Shown: in pieces, positions 24,370 through 34,413 of the stretch
Position numbering within the stretch: position 1 is the stretch's first letter
Layout of the letters: each line of letters begins with the position of its first letter
From: Alphaproteobacteria bacterium
GTDB lineage: Bacteria > Pseudomonadota > Alphaproteobacteria > Micropepsales > Micropepsaceae
DNA: 64,000 nt
Reading direction: 5' to 3'
Assembly (NCBI GenBank): GCA_028871795.1
Contig: JAGWMG010000014.1
Coordinates: 28,272 to 92,271, forward strand
Made by a program: the position numbers and the translations under genes
The notes under the pieces: generated by a model
Seen by the model: only the letters and a program-made list of their open reading frames with translations
What the model was told of the DNA's origin: nothing
Databases searched by the model: none

Positions 24370-27300
24370 ATGCGCTGGCTGGCCGCGCTGTGCCTGCGCA
24401 GGAAGGGAGCCGTCGCCGCGCTGGCATTGCTGATGCTGGTGCTTGGCGGGATCGCCACGTTCCAGGCGCCGCTCGACGTCTTCCCGGAATTCGTCCCGCC
24501 CCAGGTTGAAATCCAGACCGAGGCGCCGGGCTTCGCCCCCGAACAAGTCGAGCAGCTCGTCACCAAGCCGGTCGAGAACGCGGTCAACGGCGCACAAGGC
24601 CTGCTGACGTTGCGCTCGGAATCGATTCCCGGCCTGTCCGTCATCACCATCCAGTTCGCCGACGGGATCGATCTTTATCACGCGCGCCAGAGCATCTCGG
24701 AACTGCTGTCGGAAGTCCAAACCAGCCTGCCGACCGGCGTCGGGCCTCCGAAACTCTCGCCCTTGTTCTCCAGCACGATGGACCTGCTCCTCATCGGCCT
24801 CACCTCGGACAAGGTCGACGACTACACCTTGCGCGACCGCGCCGACTGGTTCCTGAAGCAGCGTCTGCTCGCCGTTCCCGGCGTGGCGCATGTGGTCGTG
24901 TTCGGCGGCGCGGTGCGCCAAATCCAGATCCAGCCGGACCTGCAGAAGCTCACCAGCTACGGCTTCACGCTCGGCGACGTCGCCGACGCGGCCCGCAAGA
25001 CGCTGGCGCTGCGCGGAACGGGTTTCATCGACACCAAGAACCAGCGCATCCTTCTGCAGTCGCCGACCCCGACACCCGACCTGCAGGCGCTGCGCGACAC
25101 CGTCCTGGCGGTGCGTTCGAATACGCCGATCCTGCTGCGCGATGTGGCCGTCGTGAAACAGGCCCCGGCTCTGCGCTCCGGAGACGCCCTGGTCCAGGGC
25201 AAACCCGGCGTGCTGCTTTCCCTCGCCAGCCAATACGGCACCAACACGCTCGCGGTGACCCGATCCGTCGAGGCCGTGCTGGGTGAACTCAAGCCGCGGC
25301 TCGAAGCCGAGGGCATTCGCGTCTATCCCGCATTGCAACGCCCAGCGAATTTCGTCGAGCGGGCGCTGGGCAACCTCGAATGGGCGCTGGCCATCGCCGG
25401 ACTTCTCATCCTCATCGTCCTTTATCTCTTCATGCGCGACTGGCGTTCGGCGCTCATCACGTTTACGGCGATTCCGCTGTCGCTGATCGCGGCGGTCGCG
25501 GTGCTGCGCTGGCGCGGCGAGACCCTGAACACGATGACGCTCGGCGGCTTCGCCGTGTCGCTCGGCATGCTGCTGGACGATGCCATCATCGGGATCGAGA
25601 ACATCCTGCGGCGGCTGCGCGAGAACGCCCAGGCCGGCCGGCCGCACACGCGCACGGAGATCATCCTGGAGTCCGCGCTGGAAGTGCGCACACCGATGAT
25701 CTACGCCACGCTCGTCGTCATCGCCGTCTTTCTGCCGGAGTTGTTCTCGACCAGCGTCCAGGGGCACTTCGTCAGCCCGCTGGCATTCTCCTTCATCCTC
25801 TCGGTTCTCGCCTCCCTGGTCGTGGCGATCACGGCGACACCGGCGCTCTGCGCCCTCTTTCTCACCGAGAAGGACACCCACGCCGACCCGCGCTGGCTGA
25901 TCCGGCTGAAGGCGCTGCAGGGGGCCGCCATCGGCCGTGCGGACCGCCACTTCAAGCTCGTCGCCGGCGCGCTGGCCGGACTGTTCGCGGCGGCGCTTCT
26001 GCTGCTGCCGTTCCTCGGCGGCACGCTGATGCCCGACTTCAAGGAGGGCCATTTCGTCCTGCAGGTATCCAGCGCCGTTCCCGGCACCGGGCTCGACGAG
26101 ATGATGCGGGTCGGAAAGCGCATTTCCGACGAGGTGTTGAAGCTTCCCTACGTCGCCAGCGTCTCCGAGCAGATCGGCCGCGCCGAACTTTCCGAGGACA
26201 CCAGCGGCCCGCACCGCGGCGAATTCCAAGTGGAACTGAAGGACGATGTCCCCGTCGATCAGACCGCGGCCGAGGAGCAGCTGCGTGAAATCCTTTCGCA
26301 CTATCCGGGTTTCCAAACCGACGTCGTGACCTTCCTGGGCGACCGCATCAGCGAGAGCCTGTCGGGCGACACCTCGCAGGTCGCCGTCCAGGTCTTCGGC
26401 GACGATCTCGATACGCTCGACTCGGTGGCGACCGAGATTGTCCATACGGTTTCCGGCGTACCGGGCGTTGTCGATCTCCAGTTCGCGCGCCAGAGCGGAA
26501 CGCCGCAATTGAGCATTCGCCTCGCACCCGACGCCATGGCAGCGGCGGGCTTGAATGTGCAGGACGTCCTGGACGCCGTCGAGGCGGATTATGCCGGCCT
26601 GACCGTCGGCCAGACCTATGTCGGCACGCGCTCGATCGACGTCGCCATCCTGCTTCCTCCCGGTCAGCGCCGCGGCCCGGAGGATCTTTCCAACGTGATG
26701 ATCGGCGGGCCGCTCGGCGCGGTTCCATTGTCGCAGGTGGCCGACATCAAGCCGACCGACGGGCGCTACAGCATCCGCCACGACGGCGGCCAGCGCTTTG
26801 TCCCGGTGACGTTCAACGTCTCCGGACGTTCGCTTCAGGGCGCCGTGACGGATGCGAAAGCGAGAATCGCGCAAAATGTGGCGCTTCCTCCGGGCACCTT
26901 CCTGGAATTCGCCGGCGCCGCCGCGGCGGAACAAGCGGCGCGAACGCAGTTCCTGCTCTACTCCGCATTCGCGTTCGTCCTCATCGTCATGCTGCTTGTC
27001 ATGTGCTTTCGCTGGCCCGCGCACGCGTGGCTCGTCATGGCCAATCTGCCGTTCAGCCTGATCGGCGGGATATTCGCCGCAGCCCTGTTCGGTCTCGGCC
27101 TTTCGCTCGGCGCACTAGTCGGCCTGGTGACGGTGTTCGGCGTCAGCGCCCGCAACGCCATCCTTCTCCTGGCGCACTACGAGCATCTGGTGGAGGAAGA
27201 GGGTCTCGACTGGAATCCGGCGACGATCCTGCGCGGCGCCCAGGAACGACTCATTCCGATTCTGATGACGGCTTCGGTGACCGCGCTCGCCTTGCTGCCG

Positions 27301-27462
27301 CTGGCGCTGGCGATGGCAAAACCCGGTCAGGAGGTCCAAGGCCCGATGGCCGTGACGGTGCTCGGAGGGCTCTTGACCTCGACCGTTCTCAACCTCGTTT
27401 TCCTGCCTGAGCTGGCGCGGCGATTCGGCCGGAACCAGAAGCTCAGTACTCGGATTTCTTAA
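24370..27462 (+). CDS. Efflux RND transporter permease (CusA/CzcA-like)
   Basis: RWLAALCLRRKGAVAALALLMLVLGGIATFQAPLDVFPEFVPPQVEIQTEAPGFAPEQVEQLVTKPVENAVNG, GMLLDDAIIGIENI. Confidence 0.93.
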   Translation: MRWLAALCLRRKGAVAALALLMLVLGGIATFQAPLDVFPEFVPPQVEIQTEAPGFAPEQVEQLVTKPVENAVNGAQGLLTLRSESIPGLSVITIQFADGIDLYHARQSISELLSEVQTSLPTGVGPPKLSPLFSSTMDLLLIGLTSDKVDDYTLRDRADWFLKQRLLAVPGVAHVVVFGGAVRQIQIQPDLQKLTSYGFTLGDVADAARKTLALRGTGFIDTKNQRILLQSPTPTPDLQALRDTVLAVRSNTPILLRDVAVVKQAPALRSGDALVQGKPGVLLSLASQYGTNTLAVTRSVEAVLGELKPRLEAEGIRVYPALQRPANFVERALGNLEWALAIAGLLILIVLYLFMRDWRSALITFTAIPLSLIAAVAVLRWRGETLNTMTLGGFAVSLGMLLDDAIIGIENILRRLRENAQAGRPHTRTEIILESALEVRTPMIYATLVVIAVFLPELFSTSVQGHFVSPLAFSFILSVLASLVVAITATPALCALFLTEKDTHADPRWLIRLKALQGAAIGRADRHFKLVAGALAGLFAAALLLLPFLGGTLMPDFKEGHFVLQVSSAVPGTGLDEMMRVGKRISDEVLKLPYVASVSEQIGRAELSEDTSGPHRGEFQVELKDDVPVDQTAAEEQLREILSHYPGFQTDVVTFLGDRISESLSGDTSQVAVQVFGDDLDTLDSVATEIVHTVSGVPGVVDLQFARQSGTPQLSIRLAPDAMAAAGLNVQDVLDAVEADYAGLTVGQTYVGTRSIDVAILLPPGQRRGPEDLSNVMIGGPLGAVPLSQVADIKPTDGRYSIRHDGGQRFVPVTFNVSGRSLQGAVTDAKARIAQNVALPPGTFLEFAGAAAAEQAARTQFLLYSAFAFVLIVMLLVMCFRWPAHAWLVMANLPFSLIGGIFAAALFGLGLSLGALVGLVTVFGVSARNAILLLAHYEHLVEEEGLDWNPATILRGAQERLIPILMTASVTALALLPLALAMAKPGQEVQGPMAVTVLGGLLTSTVLNLVFLPELARRFGRNQKLSTRIS

Positions 27463-27593
27463 TGCCCTGATTTGACTCGAAGATTAACCATTAGCCCTAA
27501 AACTGGCCTTCGACCCCACATCTGGTTTTTTACACTTTTTTAACCACATTCTATTGCGCGGCTCGTTAACGACCGTATCATCTTGATTCCACA

Positions 27594-30044
27594 GTGATTC
27601 GCCGCATGGGGCGGGAATCGGGGGAAGCCGGGATGGGTCCCAGAATGGGACAAAACAAAAACCCGGGTGCGGGGTTCACCTACGGAAGGCGGCGGGGCCT
27701 GGGGGCCGCGCTTGCCAGCTTTGCCCTAGCGGCCCATCCGGCTTTGGCGTCTTCGCTCTTCGCCGAACACGACACGATTGCGACCGCCATCGCCGCCGGT
27801 GCCGCAGCGATCGCGATTGCCGCGGGCCTGTGGGCGCTGGCCGAACAGAAGCTCGCGACGCGGCTGCGCCGCGTGCTGCGGAATTCGGCGGCGCGCACGC
27901 GGGCGGCCGTCGGCGAGCGCGACGCTCTGCTGGGCGCGGGGCGCGAGGCCTTGATCGTCTGGGGCCGCGACGGCGCCGGGCCCTATTTCTACGGCGGCGG
28001 GGAAGCGCTGCTGGAATCCTGCCTGAAAGGTGCGAAGGCGACGCAACTCGCCAAAGCGCTCGACGATCTGAGCGACCGCGGCGTCGCGTTCGTTCTGACC
28101 GCTCGCGACGCGCTGGAACGCAAGGTCAGTGTGCGCGGACATGCGGTCGGCGGCATGGCTGCCGTCTGGATCGAGCTCGAATCCCAGGCGGCGACGGACA
28201 CCACCGATTTCCGTGCGGTCCTCGACGCCCTGCCCGTTCCGGTGTGGCTGCGCGACCGTAGCCTGTCGCTCGCCTGGGCCAATCGCGCGTTCCTGTCGGT
28301 GGTCGGCGCCGCCGACCTGGACGCCGCGAAACGCGAGCAGGTGGCGCTGGAGAAAACGGAACGCGACCTCGCCGCCGCCGCGCGGTCGCAAAGCCGGGCG
28401 GTGGAATCCAAGCGCTTCGCCATCGTCGCCGGACAGCGCCGCGCGCTGGCGCTCACCGAAGTGCCCGTGGAAGCCGGCGTCGTCGGCACCGCGAGCGACG
28501 TCACCGACGTGGTGGCCGGCGAAGCGCGCCTGCAGCAGCATATCGACGCCCACACGGACACGCTCGACAAGCTGGCGACGGCGGTCGCCATCTTCGACCG
28601 CGACCAGAAGCTGACCTTCTTCAACCGCGCCTTCGCCAAGCTGTGGAACCTGCCCGAAGCGTGGCTCGACACCCATCCCGCCGACGGCGACATCCTGGAT
28701 CGCCTGCGCGAGGCGCGCAAACTTCCCGAGCAGCGCGATTATCAGGGATGGAAACGCGAACGGCTGGCGCTCTACCACGCGGCGCGCGACTACCCGTCGG
28801 AAGAATTGTGGCACGTGCCCGGCGGCAAGACCTTGCGCGTGGTGGCGCAGCCCCATCCCTTCGGCGGACTGACCTTCCTCTATGAGGACGTCACCGAGCG
28901 CATCACGCTGGAAAGTTCGTACAACACGCTCATCAAGGTGCAGTCGGCGACGCTCAACACGCTGCAGGAAGGCGTCGCCGTGTTCGGCCCCGACGGCAAG
29001 CTCAAGCTGCACAATGCGGCGTTCGAAACGATCTGGGACTTGACCGCGAAAGAACTGACGGGGGAGCCCCATGTGCGCACTATCGCCGCGGCGTGCGCCG
29101 AGAAATTCGGCGACGGCCTGGTGTGGGAACGCCTGATCCAGAACATCGTCTCGGGCGCCAATGTGCAGCGCGACATGGGCGAGGTCGAACGCAACGACCG
29201 CACCATCCTTTCGCTGGCGCTGGCGCCGCTGCCGGACGGCGCCACGCTGGTCACCTTCGCCGACGTGACCGACCGTTTCCGCATCGAGAGCGTGCTGCGC
29301 GAACGCGCCGAGGCGCTGGAGGCCGCCGACCGTCTGAAATCCGATTTCATCAAGCACGTGTCCTACGAGCTGCGCACGCCGCTCAACACGATCCTGGGTT
29401 TCGCCGAGCATCTCGCCACCGAAGTGCCCGGCTCGCTCAACGAGCGCCAGGGCGAATATGTGCAGGCGATCGTCTCCGGATCGAACACGCTGAAGAACCT
29501 GGTCAACGACATCCTCGATCTGGCGCTGATCGAATCCGGCGCCTTGCGGCTGGAACTCGAACGTATCGACCTGCGCCTGCTGCTCGTCGATGTGGCGGCA
29601 CATGCGAACGACTGGGCCGCGAAGATGGGCCTGAGCCTGGAAGTCGACTGCCCGGAGGACGCCGGCTCCTTCCTGGCCGACGCGCGCCGCATCCGCCAGG
29701 TGGTGTTCAACCTGCTGTCCAACGCTTTCAAGTTCACGCCGAAGGGCGGCGTCATCGTGCTCGGCGGACGCATCGACGGCGAGGACGTGCAAATCTCCGT
29801 ATGCGACAACGGGCCGGGCATCGCCCCCGAAGTGCGCGCCAACGTCTTCGAACGCTTCTCCGCCAAGAGCAACGCCGGGCAGCGCGGCGGCGCCGGCCTC
29901 GGGCTGGCGCTGGTCAACCGTTTCGTGGAACTGCACGACGGCTGGGTCGAGATCGAAAGCGAGGACGGCACGCTGGTGCGCTGCCACTTGCCGCGGCGCA
30001 TCCACGATGCGCCGACGCCCGGCGAAGAACGAAAAACAGCATAG
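27594..30044 (+). CDS. divL: PAS-domain histidine kinase-like protein with Tyr in place of the H-box His (DivL-like pseudokinase)
   Basis: FIKHVSYELRTPLNTILGFAEHL (Tyr where His is expected); HATPase NLLSNAFKFTP...GAGLGLALVNRFVELHDGWV; neighbours tsaE/addAB. Confidence 0.82.
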   Translation: MIRRMGRESGEAGMGPRMGQNKNPGAGFTYGRRRGLGAALASFALAAHPALASSLFAEHDTIATAIAAGAAAIAIAAGLWALAEQKLATRLRRVLRNSAARTRAAVGERDALLGAGREALIVWGRDGAGPYFYGGGEALLESCLKGAKATQLAKALDDLSDRGVAFVLTARDALERKVSVRGHAVGGMAAVWIELESQAATDTTDFRAVLDALPVPVWLRDRSLSLAWANRAFLSVVGAADLDAAKREQVALEKTERDLAAAARSQSRAVESKRFAIVAGQRRALALTEVPVEAGVVGTASDVTDVVAGEARLQQHIDAHTDTLDKLATAVAIFDRDQKLTFFNRAFAKLWNLPEAWLDTHPADGDILDRLREARKLPEQRDYQGWKRERLALYHAARDYPSEELWHVPGGKTLRVVAQPHPFGGLTFLYEDVTERITLESSYNTLIKVQSATLNTLQEGVAVFGPDGKLKLHNAAFETIWDLTAKELTGEPHVRTIAAACAEKFGDGLVWERLIQNIVSGANVQRDMGEVERNDRTILSLALAPLPDGATLVTFADVTDRFRIESVLRERAEALEAADRLKSDFIKHVSYELRTPLNTILGFAEHLATEVPGSLNERQGEYVQAIVSGSNTLKNLVNDILDLALIESGALRLELERIDLRLLLVDVAAHANDWAAKMGLSLEVDCPEDAGSFLADARRIRQVVFNLLSNAFKFTPKGGVIVLGGRIDGEDVQISVCDNGPGIAPEVRANVFERFSAKSNAGQRGGAGLGLALVNRFVELHDGWVEIESEDGTLVRCHLPRRIHDAPTPGEERKTA

Positions 30045-30137
30045 AGCGGCCCAAGGATCTTTTTTCGACTTCGTTTTCGGCGGACTCCTCCCGCCCGACA
30101 TTTGCGACTCTTTGAAAACACACCGTTCTTCTCCTAT

Positions 30138-30286
30138 TTCGTCATGGCCGGCTTGACCCGGCCATCCAGAAGGTCTCACGCGGAGGCGCAAAGACCGCGG
30201 AGAAGATGAACACTCCGCGTTCCTCGCGTCTCCGCGTGCAAATCGCACGGGGCTGGATGGCCGCCTCGGGGGGCGGCCATGACGAA
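30138..30286. repeat. Nested palindromic intergenic repeat (composite)
   Basis: Arms TTCGTCATGGCCG/CGGCCATGACGAA, GGCCATCCAG/CTGGATGGCC, CACGCGGAG/CTCCGCGTG, CGCGGAG/CTCCGCG nested one inside the other. Confidence 0.85.
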
Positions 30287-30443
30287 GGGAGGTTAGGCCG
30301 CGTCGCCGCAGCCTGCCGTCCGGTCGCCGATGTCGTGATATAGGGAAAATGGTCGTTCGACCTTGCCGGTTCAAGGGGAGGCTGGAAAAATATTCGCTTG
30401 AGAATGCGCTCGAGTCGCAAGACTGCCCGGTGACCGCGACGCG

Positions 30444-30764
30444 TTAATGCTGGCTCTTGGGCGTGCGCACGACGAGGCCGTCGAGTTCCGGCGTCACCTT
30501 GATCTGGCAGGACAGCCGGCTGTTGGGCCGCACGTCCTGCGAGAAGTCCAGCATGGTTTCTTCCATCTCCTGCTTGGGCGGGAGTTTGTCGAGCCACGGC
30601 GGCTCTATGTAAACGTGGCACGTCGCGCAGGCGCAGGCGCCGCCGCAATCCGCGTCGATGCCGGGAATGAGATTCTTCACCGCCCCTTCCATCACCGTCC
30701 AGCCCACCGGCACCTCCACGACGCGCTCGCGGCCGGTCTCGTCGATGTATTTGATCTTGGGCAT
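30444..30764 (-). CDS. 2Fe-2S ferredoxin
   Basis: [17 protein letters not shown]...SRLSCQIKV cluster-binding cysteines. Confidence 0.93.
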   Translation of the reverse strand: MPKIKYIDETGRERVVEVPVGWTVMEGAVKNLIPGIDADCGGACACATCHVYIEPPWLDKLPPKQEMEETMLDFSQDVRPNSRLSCQIKVTPELDGLVVRTPKSQH

Positions 30765-30774
30765 GGACGGGCCT

Positions 30775-31986
30775 TCAGACGATATTCTTCATCGGAACCG
30801 ACGCGTCCGCCAGCCGTTCCGGCGCGACGCGCGTTCCGCCGGCGATCAGCTTGCGTCCCACAAGATACTCCGACGGCGCGTTGACCGCCTCAACCGCGGC
30901 GACCGCACCGTCGCGCAAATGGAAGGCGGCGAATTTCCGCGACGCGAGGTCGCCGCGCAGGACGATCCGGTCGCCCCCGCGCGCCAAGCCCGCGATCTGC
31001 AGCTTCACGTCGTACTGGTCGGACCAGAACCACGGAACTTCGCGATAGGGCCTGGGCCGGCCCGCCATCGCATAGGCCGCGTGCTTGGCCTGGTCGATGG
31101 CGTTCTGCACGCTTTCCAGCCGCAGCGCGATGCCTTCGCGCCCGACATGCCAGGTGCAATCGCCGGCGGCGAAGATCGCGGGATCGGCGGGCGAAGCGCA
31201 ATTCCCGTCCACGACGATGCCGTCCTCGCACGGCAGACCCGCGTTGCGCGCGATTTCCATGTTGGGGATGACGCCGATGCCGACCAGCGCCAAATCGGCC
31301 GGATAACTCTTGCCTTCCGCCTTCACCGCCTCCAGACGGCCCGATCCTTCGAACGCGGCGACGCCGGTATTCAGCAACAGCTTCACGCCCGCGGCCCGGT
31401 GCAACCGTTCGAAGAACGCGGAGACGGGTCTGGACACGGCCCGCGCCATCACCCGGCTCATGGCTTCGAACACCGTCACGTCGAGGCCGTGCTTGACCGC
31501 CACGGCCGCGACTTCGAGTCCGATATAGCCGCCGCCGACCACCGCCAGCCGTTTGCCCTTCCGAAGCGCCGGACGCAGCCGGTCCACGTCGGCGATGCCG
31601 CGCAGGTAATGAATGCCGGCCAACTCCGCACCGGGGCAGCGTATCGGGCGGACCCTTGTCCCCGTCGCCAGCAAGAGCCGGTCGTAAGGCAGCGAACGTC
31701 CGTCGGAGAGCGCCACCGCCTTCGCCTTGCGGTCGATGGCGCGCACGCCGACGCCCAGGATCAATTCGCAAGCGGATTCGCGGTAGAAGGCGTCCGGCTT
31801 GAGAAACAGCCGGTCGCGCTCGAACGTCCCCAACAGGTAGGCTTTGGACAGCGGCGGACGCTGGTAGGGCGCAAAAGGCTCCTCGCCGATCATGGTGACG
31901 GCGCCGGAAAACCCCTCCGCCCGGAGAGTGAAGACGGCCTGGGCGCCGGCCTGACCGGCGCCGGCAATGACGATGTTCTTCACCAT
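30775..31986 (-). CDS. FAD/NAD-dependent oxidoreductase (ferredoxin reductase family)
   Basis: [72 protein letters not shown]. Confidence 0.92.
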   Translation of the reverse strand: MVKNIVIAGAGQAGAQAVFTLRAEGFSGAVTMIGEEPFAPYQRPPLSKAYLLGTFERDRLFLKPDAFYRESACELILGVGVRAIDRKAKAVALSDGRSLPYDRLLLATGTRVRPIRCPGAELAGIHYLRGIADVDRLRPALRKGKRLAVVGGGYIGLEVAAVAVKHGLDVTVFEAMSRVMARAVSRPVSAFFERLHRAAGVKLLLNTGVAAFEGSGRLEAVKAEGKSYPADLALVGIGVIPNMEIARNAGLPCEDGIVVDGNCASPADPAIFAAGDCTWHVGREGIALRLESVQNAIDQAKHAAYAMAGRPRPYREVPWFWSDQYDVKLQIAGLARGGDRIVLRGDLASRKFAAFHLRDGAVAAVEAVNAPSEYLVGRKLIAGGTRVAPERLADASVPMKNIV

Positions 31987-32101
31987 GACGATCCGGAAGA
32001 AGAAAAGGCAAAAAAGCGCGGGTAAGATGGGCGAGCGGGCACTGGGAATCAACCGTCAGCAACCCGTTGAGGGTCCCGCCCGACCGCGTTAGAACGATGC
32101 T

Positions 32102-32584
32102 ATGAACGCGGACTCGCTTGGGTTTTCGATGTCGGTCCTTCTCGCGGGGCTTGCGGCCACGGAGGCGCTCGGCGCGCGGATTGCCGCGGGACTGCGGGCG
32201 GGCGACGCCGTGGCGCTGAAAGGCGACCTGGGTGCCGGCAAGACCACGCTGGCCCGCGCCATCCTGCGCGCGCTCGGGGTAGCGGAAAGCGTGCCAAGCC
32301 CAACCTTCACGCTCGTCCAGACCTACGAGACGCCGTGCCTCGTCGTGTGTCACTACGATCTCTACCGCATCAGCAATCCGCGCGAAGTGGACGAACTCGG
32401 GCTCGAAGACGCGTTGGAGGACGGCGTGGCGCTGGTCGAATGGCCGGAGAATGCCGGCAATCGTCTGCCCCACGACGCGCTCACGATCGTGTTGACCGCG
32501 ACCGGGGCGGAGTCGCGCCGCGCCGACGTCGCCGGACCGGCCCGCTGGGCGCCATTCCTGTCGGATGCCGCCCTTGCCCGCTGA
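32102..32584 (+). CDS. tsaE: tRNA threonylcarbamoyladenosine biosynthesis ATPase TsaE
   Basis: LKGDLGAGKTTLARAILRALG; VPSPTFTLVQTYE; CHYDLYRI. Confidence 0.93.
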   Translation: MNADSLGFSMSVLLAGLAATEALGARIAAGLRAGDAVALKGDLGAGKTTLARAILRALGVAESVPSPTFTLVQTYETPCLVVCHYDLYRISNPREVDELGLEDALEDGVALVEWPENAGNRLPHDALTIVLTATGAESRRADVAGPARWAPFLSDAALAR

Positions 32585-33686
32585 ACGCAACGAGGCCATG
32601 CGGGAGTTCCTCGCCCGCGCCGGATGGGGCAAAGCGGACAGTATTCCCCTGCCCGGCGACGCCTCCACGCGGCGCTACATCCGCCTGCGGCTCGGGGACC
32701 GCGCGGCGCTGCTGATGGATCAGCCGCAATCGGCCGAGACTCCGGCGGCATCGTCCGGCGCCACGCCCGACGAGAGACGCGCGCTCGGCTACAACGCGGT
32801 GGCCAGGCTGGCGGGCGCGGACTGCGCCCGCTTCGTCGCCGCCGCGAACTACCTGCGCAGCAAGGGTCTCAGCGCGCCGGAAATTTATGCGCACGATGCC
32901 GCGCAAGGCTTCGTCCTGATCGAGGACCTCGGCGACGATCTGTTTGCCGACGTGCTGAGGCGCGGCGCCGACGAGCCGGCGCTTTATGCCGCCGCCGCCG
33001 AGGTGCTGGCGAAGCTCCATGCCGACGCGGCGCCGAACGTGTTGCCGCCCGACAAAGATCTGCATGTTTACGACGAGACCGCGCTGCTGGCCGAAGTCGA
33101 TCTGCTCACCGAGTGGTTCTTCCCTGTCGCGCTGGGACGCAAAGCCGACACGGCCGAGAGCGAGGAACATCGCCATCTGTGGCGGCTGGCGCTGGCGCCG
33201 CATCTGCGCGCGCCGCCGGTGTTCGTCCACCGCGATTACCACGCGCAGAATCTGCTGTGGCTGCCGGCGCGCGGCGGCGTGGCGCGCGTGGGACTGATCG
33301 ATTTCCAGGACGCGGTGGCCGGGGCGAAAGCCTACGATCTGGTGTCGCTGATCGAGGATGCGCGCCGCGACGTGGCGCCGGCCGTTGGCGAAGGCGCCGC
33401 CGGGATCTATCTGAAAAACATGCGCGAGCAAGGTACCGCGCTCGACGCCGACGCCTTCGCGGCGGAAATGGCCGCGTTCGCCGCCCAGCGCAACGCCAAG
33501 ATCGTCGGCATTTTCGCGCGGCTGTTCCGGCGCGACGCCAAGCCGCGTTATCTGACTTATCTGCCCAGGGTCTGGTCCTATCTGGGGCGGGACCTCCAAC
33601 ATCCCGCGCTCGCCGCGCTCAAATCGTGGTATGACCGCGCCGTTCCCCACGAAGCGCGAGGCGTCCCGCGCCACGAAGGAGTATGA
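32565..33686 (+). CDS. amgK: Aminoglycoside-phosphotransferase-fold sugar kinase (AmgK-like)
   Basis: GDASTRRYIRL, FVHRDYHAQNLLWL, VGLIDFQDAV; immediately followed by a MurU-like nucleotidyltransferase. Confidence 0.8.
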   Translation: MPPLPAERNEAMREFLARAGWGKADSIPLPGDASTRRYIRLRLGDRAALLMDQPQSAETPAASSGATPDERRALGYNAVARLAGADCARFVAAANYLRSKGLSAPEIYAHDAAQGFVLIEDLGDDLFADVLRRGADEPALYAAAAEVLAKLHADAAPNVLPPDKDLHVYDETALLAEVDLLTEWFFPVALGRKADTAESEEHRHLWRLALAPHLRAPPVFVHRDYHAQNLLWLPARGGVARVGLIDFQDAVAGAKAYDLVSLIEDARRDVAPAVGEGAAGIYLKNMREQGTALDADAFAAEMAAFAAQRNAKIVGIFARLFRRDAKPRYLTYLPRVWSYLGRDLQHPALAALKSWYDRAVPHEARGVPRHEGV

Positions 33687-33687
33687 C

Positions 33688-34413
33688 ATGAGTTCACCCA
33701 GGCGCGCGATGATCATGGCCGCCGGGCTGGGAACGCGCATGAGGCCGTTGGCCAACGATCTGCCCAAACCGCTGGTGAAGGTCGGCGGCAAGGCGCTGAT
33801 CGATCATGCCATGGACCGGCTGGCCGCGGCGGGCGTCACGACGATGGTCGTCAATCTCCACTACAAGGCCGATCTGGTCAAAGAGCACCTGGCCCGGCGC
33901 AAGGGCTTCGAGATCGTCTACTCCGACGAAAGCGACGGATTGCTGGGAACCGGCGGCGGAGTCGCCAAGGCATTGTCGCATTTCGGGAGCGAGCCCTTCT
34001 TCATCCACAATTCCGATACCGTGTGGGTGGAAGGCTACGGCGCCGCGCTGGAACGCATGAAGTCGCGCTGGGACCCGGCGGATATGGACGCGCTCCTGCT
34101 CATGGCGCCCATGGTCACCGCCATGGGTTACGAAGGTACCGGCGACTTTATGATGGACACCGCGGGCCGGCTGACGCGCGTGCCGCCGAGCCGCGTTTCG
34201 CCATTCGCCTATCCCGGCGTGCAGATCGTGCATCCGCGCCTGTTCGAAAATCTGCCGAGCGGAGGCTTCTCGACCAACGTCCTGTGGGACCGGGCCATCG
34301 AAAAGGAACGGCTGTTCGGCGTGCGTCTCGACGGCGTGTGGATTCACGTCGGCACCCCGGAAGCCGTCGCCGAGGCCGAAGCATATCTGGCAGACCTTGC
34401 CCCCGCCGTCTGA
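33688..34413 (+). CDS. murU: N-acetylmuramate alpha-1-phosphate uridylyltransferase-like nucleotidyltransferase
   Basis: AMIMAAGLGTRMRPLANDLPKPLVKVGGKALIDHAMDRL. Confidence 0.82.
   Translation: MSSPRRAMIMAAGLGTRMRPLANDLPKPLVKVGGKALIDHAMDRLAAAGVTTMVVNLHYKADLVKEHLARRKGFEIVYSDESDGLLGTGGGVAKALSHFGSEPFFIHNSDTVWVEGYGAALERMKSRWDPADMDALLLMAPMVTAMGYEGTGDFMMDTAGRLTRVPPSRVSPFAYPGVQIVHPRLFENLPSGGFSTNVLWDRAIEKERLFGVRLDGVWIHVGTPEAVAEAEAYLADLAPAV

Noticed and set aside
24337-27024. 895-aa ORF antisense to the RND permease
   Set aside because: Shadow ORF of a well-supported coding frame; low-complexity R/Q/D/H-rich sequence.
27726-30374. 882-aa ORF antisense to divL
   Set aside because: Shadow ORF; no domain signature.
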